6,993 bases of DNA from a bacterium (GCA_030640905.1 DAOWIM010000343.1:1-6993), one strand, 5' to 3'; positions 1 through 6,365 are shown, counted from the stretch's first letter. The notes: a model not told the origin generated them from the sequence alone. Numbers and translations are program-made.

Positions 1-671
1 ATTCCCTCTGGCAACTTGACCCTGCCGCCGATGTCGGTCGTATCAGAAGTTTTCTGGCACGGTTCGGTTTTACAGGCGACGATGCCTTGAAAGTTATCCG
101 TTCTCTCTCTGGCGGTGAAAAAACCAAGCTCTCGCTGGCCCGTCTGCTCTACTATCCGGCAAATTTCATAATCCTCGACGAGCCGACCAATCACCTTGAT
201 ATCGATTCCCGCGAAGCCCTCGAACAGGCACTCAACGACTACGATGGCAGCTGCTTGATCGTCAGCCACGACCGCTACTTTCTCGACCGCGTTGCCACAA
301 AAATCATTCACGCCGACGACGGCACGACCTCAATCTATGACGGTGACTATTCCTACTTCAAAGAGAAGACCACTCAGGCAACGATCACCGCACCAAAACC
401 AAAACAGACCAAGTCAAAAGAAGCGTACCACGCCTTCAAAGAAGAATCGAAACGACGCGCCCGCCACAAGAAAGCTATCGTCTCGACCAAATCCAAAATT
501 GCCGACCACGAAAAAGAACTGACGCGGCTGGAGCAGGCTATCGGCCATGACATCCCGAGAAACGACTGGGAGGAACTTCATGCCGCAGGTGAAAAGAAAA
601 AAGAAGTTGAGGCCGCGCTGCTGGAACTGTACGCCACCCTCGAAGAACTCGAACAGGTGAAGCTTGATTAA
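1..671 (+). CDS. ABC-F family ATPase, C-terminal part (5' end outside window)
   Basis: This is the last part of a tandem-ABC ATP-binding protein of the ABC-F class: soluble ATPases without membrane domains, many of which act on the ribosome E site. The reading frame is open from base 3, so the gene starts before the window; the Walker A of this second nucleotide-binding domain is not visible. Seen in order are the ABC signature LSGGEK (105-122), Walker B with the ABC-F hallmark LDEPTNHLD (174-200), and the H-switch SHDR (264-275). From about base 400 to the TAA stop there is a Lys/Glu-rich, helical, coiled-coil-like tail typical of the ABC-F C-terminal extension. A start near base 87 would remove part of the domain, so it is not the real start. 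The gene overlaps the next one by 8 bases. The subtype (Uup, YheS, YdiF-like) cannot be fixed from this half, and an antibiotic-resistance role is not implied. Confidence 0.93.
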   Translation, partial: SLWQLDPAADVGRIRSFLARFGFTGDDALKVIRSLSGGEKTKLSLARLLYYPANFIILDEPTNHLDIDSREALEQALNDYDGSCLIVSHDRYFLDRVATKIIHADDGTTSIYDGDYSYFKEKTTQATITAPKPKQTKSKEAYHAFKEESKRRARHKKAIVSTKSKIADHEKELTRLEQAIGHDIPRNDWEELHAAGEKKKEVEAALLELYATLEELEQVKLD

Positions 672-1284
672 ACTCCTGACCATTTCGGGCTCACCGGTTA
701 CAGACTCATCGACCGATCTCCTCCTGCACCAGATCGCCGATACCTTTGCTGCCAACACAGGTGAAAAACACCAAGTTGATCATACTTTCGTAAAACTCAA
801 CGACCTTAAGTACATCGCCTGCCAGTCGTGCAGCGAGGACCCGTCCCCCAAATTCTGCCTCTACGATGATGACCTGACCGACATCTATGAGAAACTTGCC
901 GAGTGCGACTGCCTCCTGTTTGGTTCGCCGGTTTATTTTGATTCAGTCTCGGCGCAGGCCAAGATGTTTATCGACCGCTGTAACTGTTTTCGTCCACCCG
1001 ACTATGACAACACCGATCCCGAAAACGATTTCATCAAACGCCTCAAGAAAAAACGGCCCGGCGCAATCATCCTGGTGGGTGGTGAACGGGGATGGTTCGA
1101 GGGTGCCCGTAGAGTGATCGCCGGTTTTTTTAAGTGGGTCGAAGTTGTCAACGAAGGCGTACTGATCTATCGGTCACACGATTTCCGAAACAAAGGCACA
1201 GCATCCGATGATCGCACGGCCATGATGGAAGCTGAGCAACTCGGGTTCAAGTTAGCCAAAATGATTACTAAACATTATGACTGA
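664..1284 (+). CDS. flavodoxin-fold NAD(P)H-dependent oxidoreductase (206 aa)
   Basis: Predicted cytoplasmic FMN-binding protein of the NADPH-dependent FMN reductase / multimeric flavodoxin group. The N-terminus has the first beta strand and phosphate-binding loop (residues 3-17, with GSP at 9-11 and S15-S16-T17). A second FMN-loop motif, GSPVYF, lies at residues 87-92, followed by a helix containing FIDRC. Cysteines at 53, 56 and 65 resemble the Cys-rich insert of iron-sulfur flavoproteins, but the compact four-Cys set is incomplete, so a 4Fe-4S cluster is doubtful. The start is TTG at 664: an in-frame TGA sits at 658-660 just upstream, the protein then begins at the expected first strand, and AGGTGA (655-660) can serve as a close ribosome binding site. 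The gene overlaps its neighbours by 8 bases on each side, suggesting translational coupling. The substrate is unknown. Confidence 0.87.
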   Translation: MIKLLTISGSPVTDSSTDLLLHQIADTFAANTGEKHQVDHTFVKLNDLKYIACQSCSEDPSPKFCLYDDDLTDIYEKLAECDCLLFGSPVYFDSVSAQAKMFIDRCNCFRPPDYDNTDPENDFIKRLKKKRPGAIILVGGERGWFEGARRVIAGFFKWVEVVNEGVLIYRSHDFRNKGTASDDRTAMMEAEQLGFKLAKMITKHYD

Positions 1285-1954
1285 CCACAAACTGATTGAC
1301 TATTATCGTGCTCGCGCTTCCGAATACGAGCAGATCTATTACCGCGATGTACCGGACCGTCGCAAGGAAATCGATGAGGAAGCTGACCATCTTCGCCAAC
1401 TGGTGAAAGATCGTCACGTTCTGGAACTGGCCTGCGGCACCGGCTACTGGACCGAGATAATGGCCGAAACGGCAGCATCGATTGTCGCCTCCGATGTCTC
1501 GCCGGAAATGATCGCCGAAGCCAAGAAGAAAAACCTGCGTGGCAAAGTCAGTTTTGTACGGTCAGACCTGAACCGGTCGGCTTTTGCTAAAGATACCTTT
1601 GATTTTATCGCGCTCGGCTTCTGGTTCTCGCACCACCCCCGCCAGCACCACGGTGCTCTTTTTGGAACGCTCCTCGCTCTCCTGAAAGAGGGATGCCCGG
1701 CATGGCTGATTGACAATAACCCACCGGCCGAGGGCCCCGCGGTTGAATCGGTCCACACCGACAAGCATGGCAACAATTTCAAACACCGATTTCTCGACAA
1801 CGGTGCCGAACACACCATCCTGAAAAATTATTTCACAAAAGACCAACTTTGCAGCATCTTCACACCCCACTTCCAAATAGAACGCCTTACCCACAATAAA
1901 TACTACTGGTCAGCAGTGCTGAGTGGGATAAACGCAACTGGCGCATCGACGTAA
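1277..1954 (+). CDS. class I SAM-dependent methyltransferase (225 aa)
   Basis: Small cytoplasmic Rossmann-fold methyltransferase. SAM-binding motif I is clear: VLELACGTGYWT at residues 48-59, then the acidic residue ending strand 2 at D73 within ASDVSPEM, where the SAM ribose hydroxyls are normally held. The following helix (AEAKKK) and the strand SFVRSD fit motifs II and III. The N-terminal YYRARASEYE segment is common in the methyltransferase_11/25 type of unassigned enzymes. The second half (FWFSHHPRQHH, then WLIDNNPP) carries the substrate pocket and gives no clue to the substrate, which could be a small molecule, lipid or protein. The ATG at 1277 overlaps the preceding oxidoreductase stop by 8 bases, so the two are probably coupled in one operon. 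It is the last gene of the left block; a C-rich, G-poor tract follows its TAA. Confidence 0.88.
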   Translation: MTDHKLIDYYRARASEYEQIYYRDVPDRRKEIDEEADHLRQLVKDRHVLELACGTGYWTEIMAETAASIVASDVSPEMIAEAKKKNLRGKVSFVRSDLNRSAFAKDTFDFIALGFWFSHHPRQHHGALFGTLLALLKEGCPAWLIDNNPPAEGPAVESVHTDKHGNNFKHRFLDNGAEHTILKNYFTKDQLCSIFTPHFQIERLTHNKYYWSAVLSGINATGAST

Positions 1955-2009
1955 CTATCTGCCACACACCACCTTATATAACCACCTCACTAATACCCAA
2001 TATCCCCTT
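1955..2009 (+). terminator. candidate Rho utilisation (rut) tract after the left operon
   Basis: Immediately after the methyltransferase stop there are 55 bases with 23 C and only one G (at 1961); bases 1962-2009 contain no G at all. Strong C-over-G bias with repeated CC and TC dinucleotides and no stable hairpin is the known signature of Rho loading sites. No intrinsic terminator hairpin with a T-run is visible in this gap, so Rho-dependent termination is the simplest explanation for how the left operon ends. This is an inference from composition only. Confidence 0.4.
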
Positions 2010-2035
2010 GTCAAATACGTCAAAATCCTTATATT
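2008..2035 (+). promoter_or_regulatory. sigma70-type promoter for rpmE
   Basis: TTGTCA (2008-2013, 5 of 6 matches to TTGACA) and TATATT (2030-2035, 5 of 6 to TATAAT) are separated by 16 bases. Transcription would start near 2041-2043, giving a leader of about 70 bases before the rpmE start. The position, directly upstream of a ribosomal protein gene and downstream of a likely operon end, supports it. It probably drives rpmE and, by readthrough, the genes behind it. Confidence 0.6.
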
Positions 2036-2045
2036 GGATGGCTGT

Positions 2046-2068
2046 GGTTCCGATAGGTTAGGGGAACC
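2046..2068 (+). promoter_or_regulatory. hairpin in the rpmE 5' leader
   Basis: GGTTCC (2046-2051) can pair perfectly with GGAACC (2063-2068) around an 11-base loop, placing a 6-bp stem close to the predicted 5' end of the rpmE transcript. The downstream leader has two GTTAG copies (2057-2061, 2070-2074), either of which could pair with CTAAT (2088-2092), so mutually exclusive folds are possible. RNA leaders upstream of rpmE that respond to L31 are known in other phyla. Whether this is one, or just a 5' stabilising stem, cannot be told from one sequence. Confidence 0.35.
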
Positions 2069-2100
2069 CGTTAGTTGATGTGGAATGCTAATAATCTATT

Positions 2101-2107
2101 GAGGTGA
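2101..2107 (+). promoter_or_regulatory. rpmE ribosome binding site (decides the start)
   Basis: GAGGTGA is a near-perfect Shine-Dalgarno sequence, with 5 bases between it and the TTG at 2113. Its position rules against the in-frame GTG at 2104, which is part of the site itself. Confidence 0.8.
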
Positions 2108-2112
2108 TTGAA

Positions 2113-2325
2113 TTGAAAGAAAAGATTCATCCTGATTATCACGAACTGACCGTCACGTGCGCCTGTGGTGCCACCTATCCGACGCGTTCGACTCGTGAAA
2201 AAATCAGTGTCGAAATCTGTTCTGCCTGCCACCCCTTCTTTACCGGCAAGCAGAAACTGATTGATACGGCCGGTCGCGTGGAACGCTTCCGCCGCAAGTA
2301 CGGCATGACCGAGAAGAAAGACTGA
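2113..2325 (+). CDS. rpmE: 50S ribosomal protein L31, zinc-ribbon type
   Basis: A 70-residue protein of the large ribosomal subunit with the family's usual length and sequence: KEKIHPDYHE at the N-terminus, CAC at 16-18, CSACHPFFTGKQK at 36-48 and a GRVERF motif at 54-59. C16, C18, C36 and C39 are the four zinc ligands of the Cys-containing (C+) form, as opposed to the zinc-independent paralogue made under zinc limitation. I place the start at TTG 2113 and not at GTG 2104: L31 proteins begin MKEKIHP, and the strong ribosome binding site GAGGTGA (2101-2107) stands 5 bases before TTG, whereas GTG 2104 lies inside that site. It has its own promoter and a leader hairpin upstream. A stem-loop separates it from the DUF1385 gene. 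Confidence 0.96.
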   Translation: MKEKIHPDYHELTVTCACGATYPTRSTREKISVEICSACHPFFTGKQKLIDTAGRVERFRRKYGMTEKKD

Positions 2326-2351
2326 TCGGTACGGACACTCAAATTTTCAAA

Positions 2352-2387
2352 CAGGCGGCGCAAGTGACAACCAACCGGCGCCGCTTG
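2352..2387 (+). terminator. GC-rich stem-loop between rpmE and the DUF1385 gene
   Basis: The arms 2352-2361 and 2378-2387 form a 10-bp stem (nine Watson-Crick pairs and one G-T) with a 16-base loop. It lies 26 bases after the rpmE stop. The downstream arm is followed by TATCCATTAATCC and not a T-run, so it is a poor intrinsic terminator. It could be a weak attenuator or an RNA-processing or 3'-stabilising element that allows L31 to be made in excess of the downstream products. Confidence 0.45.
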
Positions 2388-2412
2388 TATCCATTAATCC
2401 CTGGTAGTTGTT

Positions 2413-3381
2413 ATGCCTGATCTAAATGTTGGCGGACAAGCTGTAATCGAAGGTGTCATGATGCGCTCGGCTGACCGCATCGCCACCGCCGTCCGTATTC
2501 CCAGCGGCGAGATTCTTGTCAAGACCGAACCGTACAAAGCTCTCTCAGCGCGCCACAAGATTCTCAATATCCCCATCCTTAGAGGCGCCATCACTTTTGT
2601 CGAGATGATGGTCATCGGTATTCGCACGCTCAATTTCTCAGCCGATATCGCTATCAAGGAAGCCGAAAAAGAAGAGGCCAAAAAAGATGGCCGCGATGTT
2701 GAAAACGAGAAAAAGAAATCGAATGCTCTCTGGCTGGGCCTGAGTGTTGTCATCGCGATGATCGTCGGGGTGGGCATCTTCTTCTGGCTGCCGCTGGCTT
2801 TGTCGACACTACTTGGTGTTGATCGCGATGCCGTCTGGTTCAACCTGGTGGCCGGAGCGATAAGATTGACTTTCTTTGTGACCTATGTTTACGTCATCTC
2901 GCTATTCGGTGAATTCAAAAGAATCTTCCAGTATCATGGCGCCGAGCATAAATCGATCTATGCCCACGAGATGGGCGAGGAGATGACCCCTGAACGCGCC
3001 GCCACTCACACCCGGTTTCATCCCCGCTGTGGCACCTCGTTCATTTTGATTGTTGCCCTGGCCGCAATCATGATGTACGCGATTTCCGATTCAATCTACA
3101 CGATAGTCGTTGGCCAAGCTCCAGATCTCACACAACGATTCCTCCTGCACTTTTCGCTGTTGCCGTTAGTCGCGGGCGGATCGTACGAACTGCTGAAACT
3201 TTCCGGCAAAACACGCAACAACCCAATCACCAAAATCCTCATCCAGCCCGGTCTCTGGCTCCAGCGAATCACTACTCAGGAACCCTCGCGGGAGCAGCTT
3301 GAGGTCGGCATTGTCGCTCTTGAGGCCGCCCTCGGGGTGACCGAATCGAAGATCGACTGCCCCCGCGCCACTGTTCCTTAG
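2413..3381 (+). CDS. DUF1385 family membrane protein (YqhQ-like, 322 aa)
   Basis: Member of the DUF1385 family (Bacillus YqhQ type), whose biochemical function is not established. The family signatures are present: GGQAVIEGVMMR at residues 7-18, ILRGAITFVE at 55-64, FQYHGAEHK at 172-180, HPRCGTSF at 203-210 and LQRITTQEP at 283-291. Hydrophobic segments at about 105-135, 143-165, 210-234 and 243-264 predict roughly four membrane passes; the conserved His/Cys motif (H175, H179, H203, C206) lies between the second and third, and looks like a possible metal or catalytic site (inference). A highly charged Lys/Glu stretch (83-103) precedes the first membrane segment. The ATG at 2413 is chosen because GGQAVIEG starts only six residues later; GGTAG (2403-2407) is a weak ribosome binding site. 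This family is often found beside rpmE, prfA and prmC, as here. It ends with UAG. Confidence 0.92.
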   Translation: MPDLNVGGQAVIEGVMMRSADRIATAVRIPSGEILVKTEPYKALSARHKILNIPILRGAITFVEMMVIGIRTLNFSADIAIKEAEKEEAKKDGRDVENEKKKSNALWLGLSVVIAMIVGVGIFFWLPLALSTLLGVDRDAVWFNLVAGAIRLTFFVTYVYVISLFGEFKRIFQYHGAEHKSIYAHEMGEEMTPERAATHTRFHPRCGTSFILIVALAAIMMYAISDSIYTIVVGQAPDLTQRFLLHFSLLPLVAGGSYELLKLSGKTRNNPITKILIQPGLWLQRITTQEPSREQLEVGIVALEAALGVTESKIDCPRATVP

Positions 3382-3449
3382 CTGGTCATAAATACTTGCC
3401 GCCGAACCGGCTTTCACTTAACATTACGCCCAAATGATGGATAAATACG

Positions 3450-4544
3450 ATGCTTGATCTCGTTGCCAGACTCGAAGAGAAACTCCGCTCCATAGACGAA
3501 CAAATGGTCGATCCGGATTTCCTCTCCGACCAGAAGAAGATGATTGCGCTCAACCGTGAACGCCGACGGCTGGAAAGCATCCTGGAGGCGGGGCGACGAT
3601 ACCGCGAGGTCAGACTCGGTCTTGATGAAGCGAGAGAGATCATCAGCGCCGGTGGCGACCCCGAACTGGTCGAATTGGCCCGCGAAGAAGCAGCTACGCA
3701 TGAGGCACAGATCGAAGAGGTTGAGAACGACTTCAAAATCAAGCTTCTTCCCCGCGATCCTAACGATGATAAACCGGCCGTCGTCGAGATACGCGCCGGT
3801 ACCGGCGGTGAAGAAGCCGGGCTGTTTGCCGCTGATCTCTATCGTATGTACACCCGCGCCGCCGATTCACACAACTGGAAGCTTGAGGTTCTCAGCACCA
3901 GTCCGTCGGGACAGGGCGGATTCAAAGAGATCATCTTCTCACTCAATGGTAACCAAGCCTACGGTACGATGAAATTTGAATCGGGCGTTCATCGCGTCCA
4001 GAGAGTACCCAACACCGAAACTCAGGGACGCATTCATACTTCGGCGGTTACTGTCGCCGTGCTCCCCGAAGTGGCCGATATCGACATCAATGTCAAAGAG
4101 AACGACCTGAAGATCGATGTCTACCGTTCTTCGGGACCGGGCGGACAATCGGTCAACACAACCGACTCGGCGGTCCGAATAACGCATCTCCCCACCGGAC
4201 TGGTTGTCACCTGTCAGGACGAAAAATCTCAGCACAAAAACCGAGCCAAGGCCATGAAAGTTCTTCGCGCTCGACTGTACGACAAGATGATGGCCGAGCA
4301 ACAGGCAAAAATATCAGCCGAACGCCGTTCGATGGTCTCAAGCGGCGATCGTTCCGCCAAGATCAGAACGTACAATTTTCCGCAATCACGCGTGACTGAT
4401 CATCGCATCAGCCTCACTCTCTACAAGCTGGAAGATATCCTCTCCGGCAACATTGATCTCATGGTTCAGCCGTTGATCCAGCACGATCAGGTCAGACGCC
4501 TGAAACTGGAAACAGAGCATAGAGAACCTCATGAAAATCATTAG
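3450..4544 (+). CDS. prfA: peptide chain release factor 1 (RF1, 364 aa)
   Basis: Cytoplasmic class I release factor that recognises UAA and UAG in the ribosomal A site and triggers peptide release. Full length for RF1 (about 360 residues). The N-terminal helical domain spans about 1-100. The codon-recognition region carries RVPNTETQGRIHTS at 185-198, where PNT (187-189) stands in the place of the RF1 PxT tripeptide; RF2 would have SPF. The catalytic loop SSGPGGQ is at 227-233, with Q233 the glutamine methylated by PrmC, encoded two genes downstream. The basic segment CQDEKSQHKNRAKA (255-268) is also typical. Start ATG 3450 gives the expected VARLEEK N-terminus; no strong Shine-Dalgarno is visible. 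The gene ends in UAG, the stop only RF1 can read, and its last 14 bases overlap the next gene. Confidence 0.97.
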   Translation: MLDLVARLEEKLRSIDEQMVDPDFLSDQKKMIALNRERRRLESILEAGRRYREVRLGLDEAREIISAGGDPELVELAREEAATHEAQIEEVENDFKIKLLPRDPNDDKPAVVEIRAGTGGEEAGLFAADLYRMYTRAADSHNWKLEVLSTSPSGQGGFKEIIFSLNGNQAYGTMKFESGVHRVQRVPNTETQGRIHTSAVTVAVLPEVADIDINVKENDLKIDVYRSSGPGGQSVNTTDSAVRITHLPTGLVVTCQDEKSQHKNRAKAMKVLRARLYDKMMAEQQAKISAERRSMVSSGDRSAKIRTYNFPQSRVTDHRISLTLYKLEDILSGNIDLMVQPLIQHDQVRRLKLETEHREPHENH

Positions 4545-5499
4545 AATCCTCGCTGCCCTCGCCATTTCCGTCTTTCTTTTCTATATTGCCAGTTCCAACT
4601 CCAAAGGACGCCCCGAACTGAGAACACACTCAGAAAACGGATACGATTTCCAGTTCAATACCGTGCCCAAGATTGTCGAGTTCTTATCCGATTCAGTCCT
4701 GATCAACGTTGAAGGCGATCTTGAGGGGAAAACCATTGTCCTGCGCCACACCCAGCCCGGCGCCACCGTCGACTCACCGCTTGATGCCTACGCCGCACAA
4801 ACGCTGACCCCCGACCCGATAACGCCAAACAAATTTCGCGGCGACCTCACCGCCGGGAAAAAACTGAAACGTGTGTACTATTTCTTTGAGGTCGTCGATA
4901 CCGCAGGCGTAGTCGTGGCAACCTTCACCAACACCGATACAGGCACGCCGTTCTGGTTGCGCGGCATCGGGCACGTAGCTCCGCTTGTGATCGGTAGCCA
5001 CATTTTCCTGATTTTTGCAACCGTCTTTTTCATCCTGATGGCTGCCATGCAGGCGTTCCAGATGATCGGCGGCGGAGGTAACGTTCGCGCTTTCGGCCTG
5101 CATATATTGGCGGCAACAGTCCTCTGTTTTATTGGTGGTTATCCGCTCGGGTTTGCCATGAACTGGTACGCCTTTGGCACCACCTGGGAAGGGGTTCCTT
5201 TCGGCACCGATGCTACCGACAACAAGACCCAGATATTGTTCCTCTATCTCGTCTTCATGACGTTAGCCACGCTGAAATCGGCAACAGGCTGCAAGTGTTT
5301 ACGAGACTTTTTCTCTCGCAAAGCTCTCGGCTGGTTCGGTCTGGGCGCATTCGCCCTGATGATCCTGATCTACTTTATCCCACATTCCGCACAGTACGAT
5401 CCGACTCTCACCTACGCTGTATGCTATAGCTGGGCCGCACTGATGGCGCTGTTGGTGGTAATCGGATTTGTCCGCTCCAAAGGAGCAGAAACGACCTGA
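4531..5499 (+). CDS. uncharacterised membrane protein between prfA and prmC (322 aa)
   Basis: I do not recognise this protein. It begins with a short basic stretch and a hydrophobic segment (residues 3-20) that may be a signal peptide or anchor. Residues about 25-145 look like an exported, beta-rich domain; the segment RVYYFFEVVDTAGVV (114-128) resembles the strand pattern of Ig-like or fibronectin-type domains (impression only). Five further hydrophobic segments lie at about 149-177, 188-212, 233-251, 264-284 and 294-314. A motif-like run with Trp, Gly, Pro, Asp and Asn residues (W219, G221, P223, G225, D227, D230, N231, K232) sits between the second and third of these and is the likeliest conserved functional loop. 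Histidines at 148, 157, 191 and 285 lie in or beside membrane segments, so cofactor or metal binding is conceivable but unproven. It overlaps prfA by 14 bases and abuts prmC, implying co-translation; no good Shine-Dalgarno is seen. Confidence 0.82.
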   Translation: MKIIRILAALAISVFLFYIASSNSKGRPELRTHSENGYDFQFNTVPKIVEFLSDSVLINVEGDLEGKTIVLRHTQPGATVDSPLDAYAAQTLTPDPITPNKFRGDLTAGKKLKRVYYFFEVVDTAGVVVATFTNTDTGTPFWLRGIGHVAPLVIGSHIFLIFATVFFILMAAMQAFQMIGGGGNVRAFGLHILAATVLCFIGGYPLGFAMNWYAFGTTWEGVPFGTDATDNKTQILFLYLVFMTLATLKSATGCKCLRDFFSRKALGWFGLGAFALMILIYFIPHSAQYDPTLTYAVCYSWAALMALLVVIGFVRSKGAETT

Positions 5500-6363
5500 G
5501 TGAAAGAACACCTGCCCGAATTTATTGGCCGTCAGGCACAGCGTTTAATCGACGCCGGTATTGAACAGGCGGCTGCCGAGATCGAATGGATACTCTGCTA
5601 TCTAACCGGCCTGGACCGTCTCAATCTCTATCTTAACGGGTCAACGCTCATCAACGACGATATCATAGCACGATTCGAGACGATCATGCAGCGACGAATA
5701 GCACGGGAACCGCTGCAGTATATCCTCGAAGAATCCTGGTTCTATGGCCGGAAGTTCTTCGTCTCTCCTGCTGTGATGGTCCCGACCCCGGAAACTGAAC
5801 TGCTGTGCGAAACAGCTCTCCGCTACATGCGAAGTTGCGGTCACGATAACCCGACCGTTCTGGATATCGGCGTCGGTTCCGGTGTGGCCTCGGTCACCAT
5901 TGCCCTTGAGATGCCCACCTGCCGGATCACTGCGGTTGATATCTCCGAGGAAGCTCTCGCGGTCGCCGAAAAGAACGCAATCGATCTTGAGACACCGAAT
6001 AATATGGATTTCCGCCAATCCGATTTTTTCTCATCGATTAAAGCGGACGAGAGATTTGATCTCATCATCTCCAATCCACCGTATATCGCCGACTGCGAGT
6101 ATGCCGACCTGTCGCCCGAAGTGAAAGCCGACCCCAAACTGTCTCTGCTCGGTGGTACCGATGGTCTCGATGCGGTCCGCGCCATAATTGCAAAAGCTCC
6201 CGATCATCTTCTACCCGGCGGCCAATTGATGTTTGAGATAGGTTATCTTCAAGGCGAAAAAGTCTGCGCTCTGACCGAAAACGATGACCGCTACAAGTCA
6301 ATCGTAATCCTCAAAGACCTAAACGATATCGACCGGGTGGTCATCCTCTCGTGCGGAGAATAG
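5500..6363 (+). CDS. prmC: release factor glutamine methyltransferase PrmC (287 aa)
   Basis: SAM-dependent N5-glutamine methyltransferase that modifies the GGQ glutamine of RF1 and RF2, raising termination efficiency. An N-terminal helical, release-factor-binding domain (about 1-85) is followed by VPTPETE at 94-100 (commonly [IV]PRPETE; Thr replaces the Arg here). Motif I is VLDIGVGSGVAS at 120-131, the acidic SAM-ribose residue is D147 in AVDISEEA, and the catalytic NPPY is at 192-195. GGTDGLDAVR (218-227) and PGGQLMFEIG (239-248) are also family features. Start GTG 5500 is the first start after an in-frame stop: it directly follows the TGA of the membrane protein gene (TGA-GTG), so translation is probably coupled. 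An AAGGAG-like site (5480-5485) is present but about 14 bases away, longer than ideal. It ends in UAG, 2 bases before nth. Confidence 0.95.
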   Translation: MKEHLPEFIGRQAQRLIDAGIEQAAAEIEWILCYLTGLDRLNLYLNGSTLINDDIIARFETIMQRRIAREPLQYILEESWFYGRKFFVSPAVMVPTPETELLCETALRYMRSCGHDNPTVLDIGVGSGVASVTIALEMPTCRITAVDISEEALAVAEKNAIDLETPNNMDFRQSDFFSSIKADERFDLIISNPPYIADCEYADLSPEVKADPKLSLLGGTDGLDAVRAIIAKAPDHLLPGGQLMFEIGYLQGEKVCALTENDDRYKSIVILKDLNDIDRVVILSCGE

Positions 6364-6365
6364 TT

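Noticed and set aside
292..522. Plus-strand open frame inside the ABC-F gene
   Set aside because: Out-of-frame shadow of the coiled-coil tail; Pro/Lys/Arg-rich with no motif.
2104..2112. GTG 2104 as the rpmE start, adding three residues
   Set aside because: It falls inside the Shine-Dalgarno sequence for TTG 2113, and the family N-terminus fits TTG.
2394..2843. 149-residue minus-strand open frame
   Set aside because: It lies antisense to the DUF1385 gene, has a Ser/Arg/Thr-rich shadow composition, no recognisable domain and no ribosome binding site.
3401..3411. GCCG-AAC-CGGC mini-hairpin followed by TTTC, as a terminator after the DUF1385 gene
   Set aside because: A four-base-pair stem with only three T residues is too weak.
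3396..3424. TTGCCG-17-TAACAT as a promoter for prfA
   Set aside because: Only four of six matches in each box; such weak pairs occur by chance. Readthrough from rpmE is enough to explain expression.
3386..3742. Minus-strand open frame opposite the prfA start
   Set aside because: Low-complexity Ser/Arg-rich translation caused by the codon pattern of prfA on the other strand.
4545..4712. Readthrough extension of prfA past its UAG (55 codons to TGA at 4710-4712)
   Set aside because: The frame is an out-of-frame, Arg/Pro/Cys-rich translation of the next gene with no protein-like character; RF1 is already full length.
5641..6018. Minus-strand open frame within prmC
   Set aside because: Fully inside a strongly supported gene, with no family resemblance.
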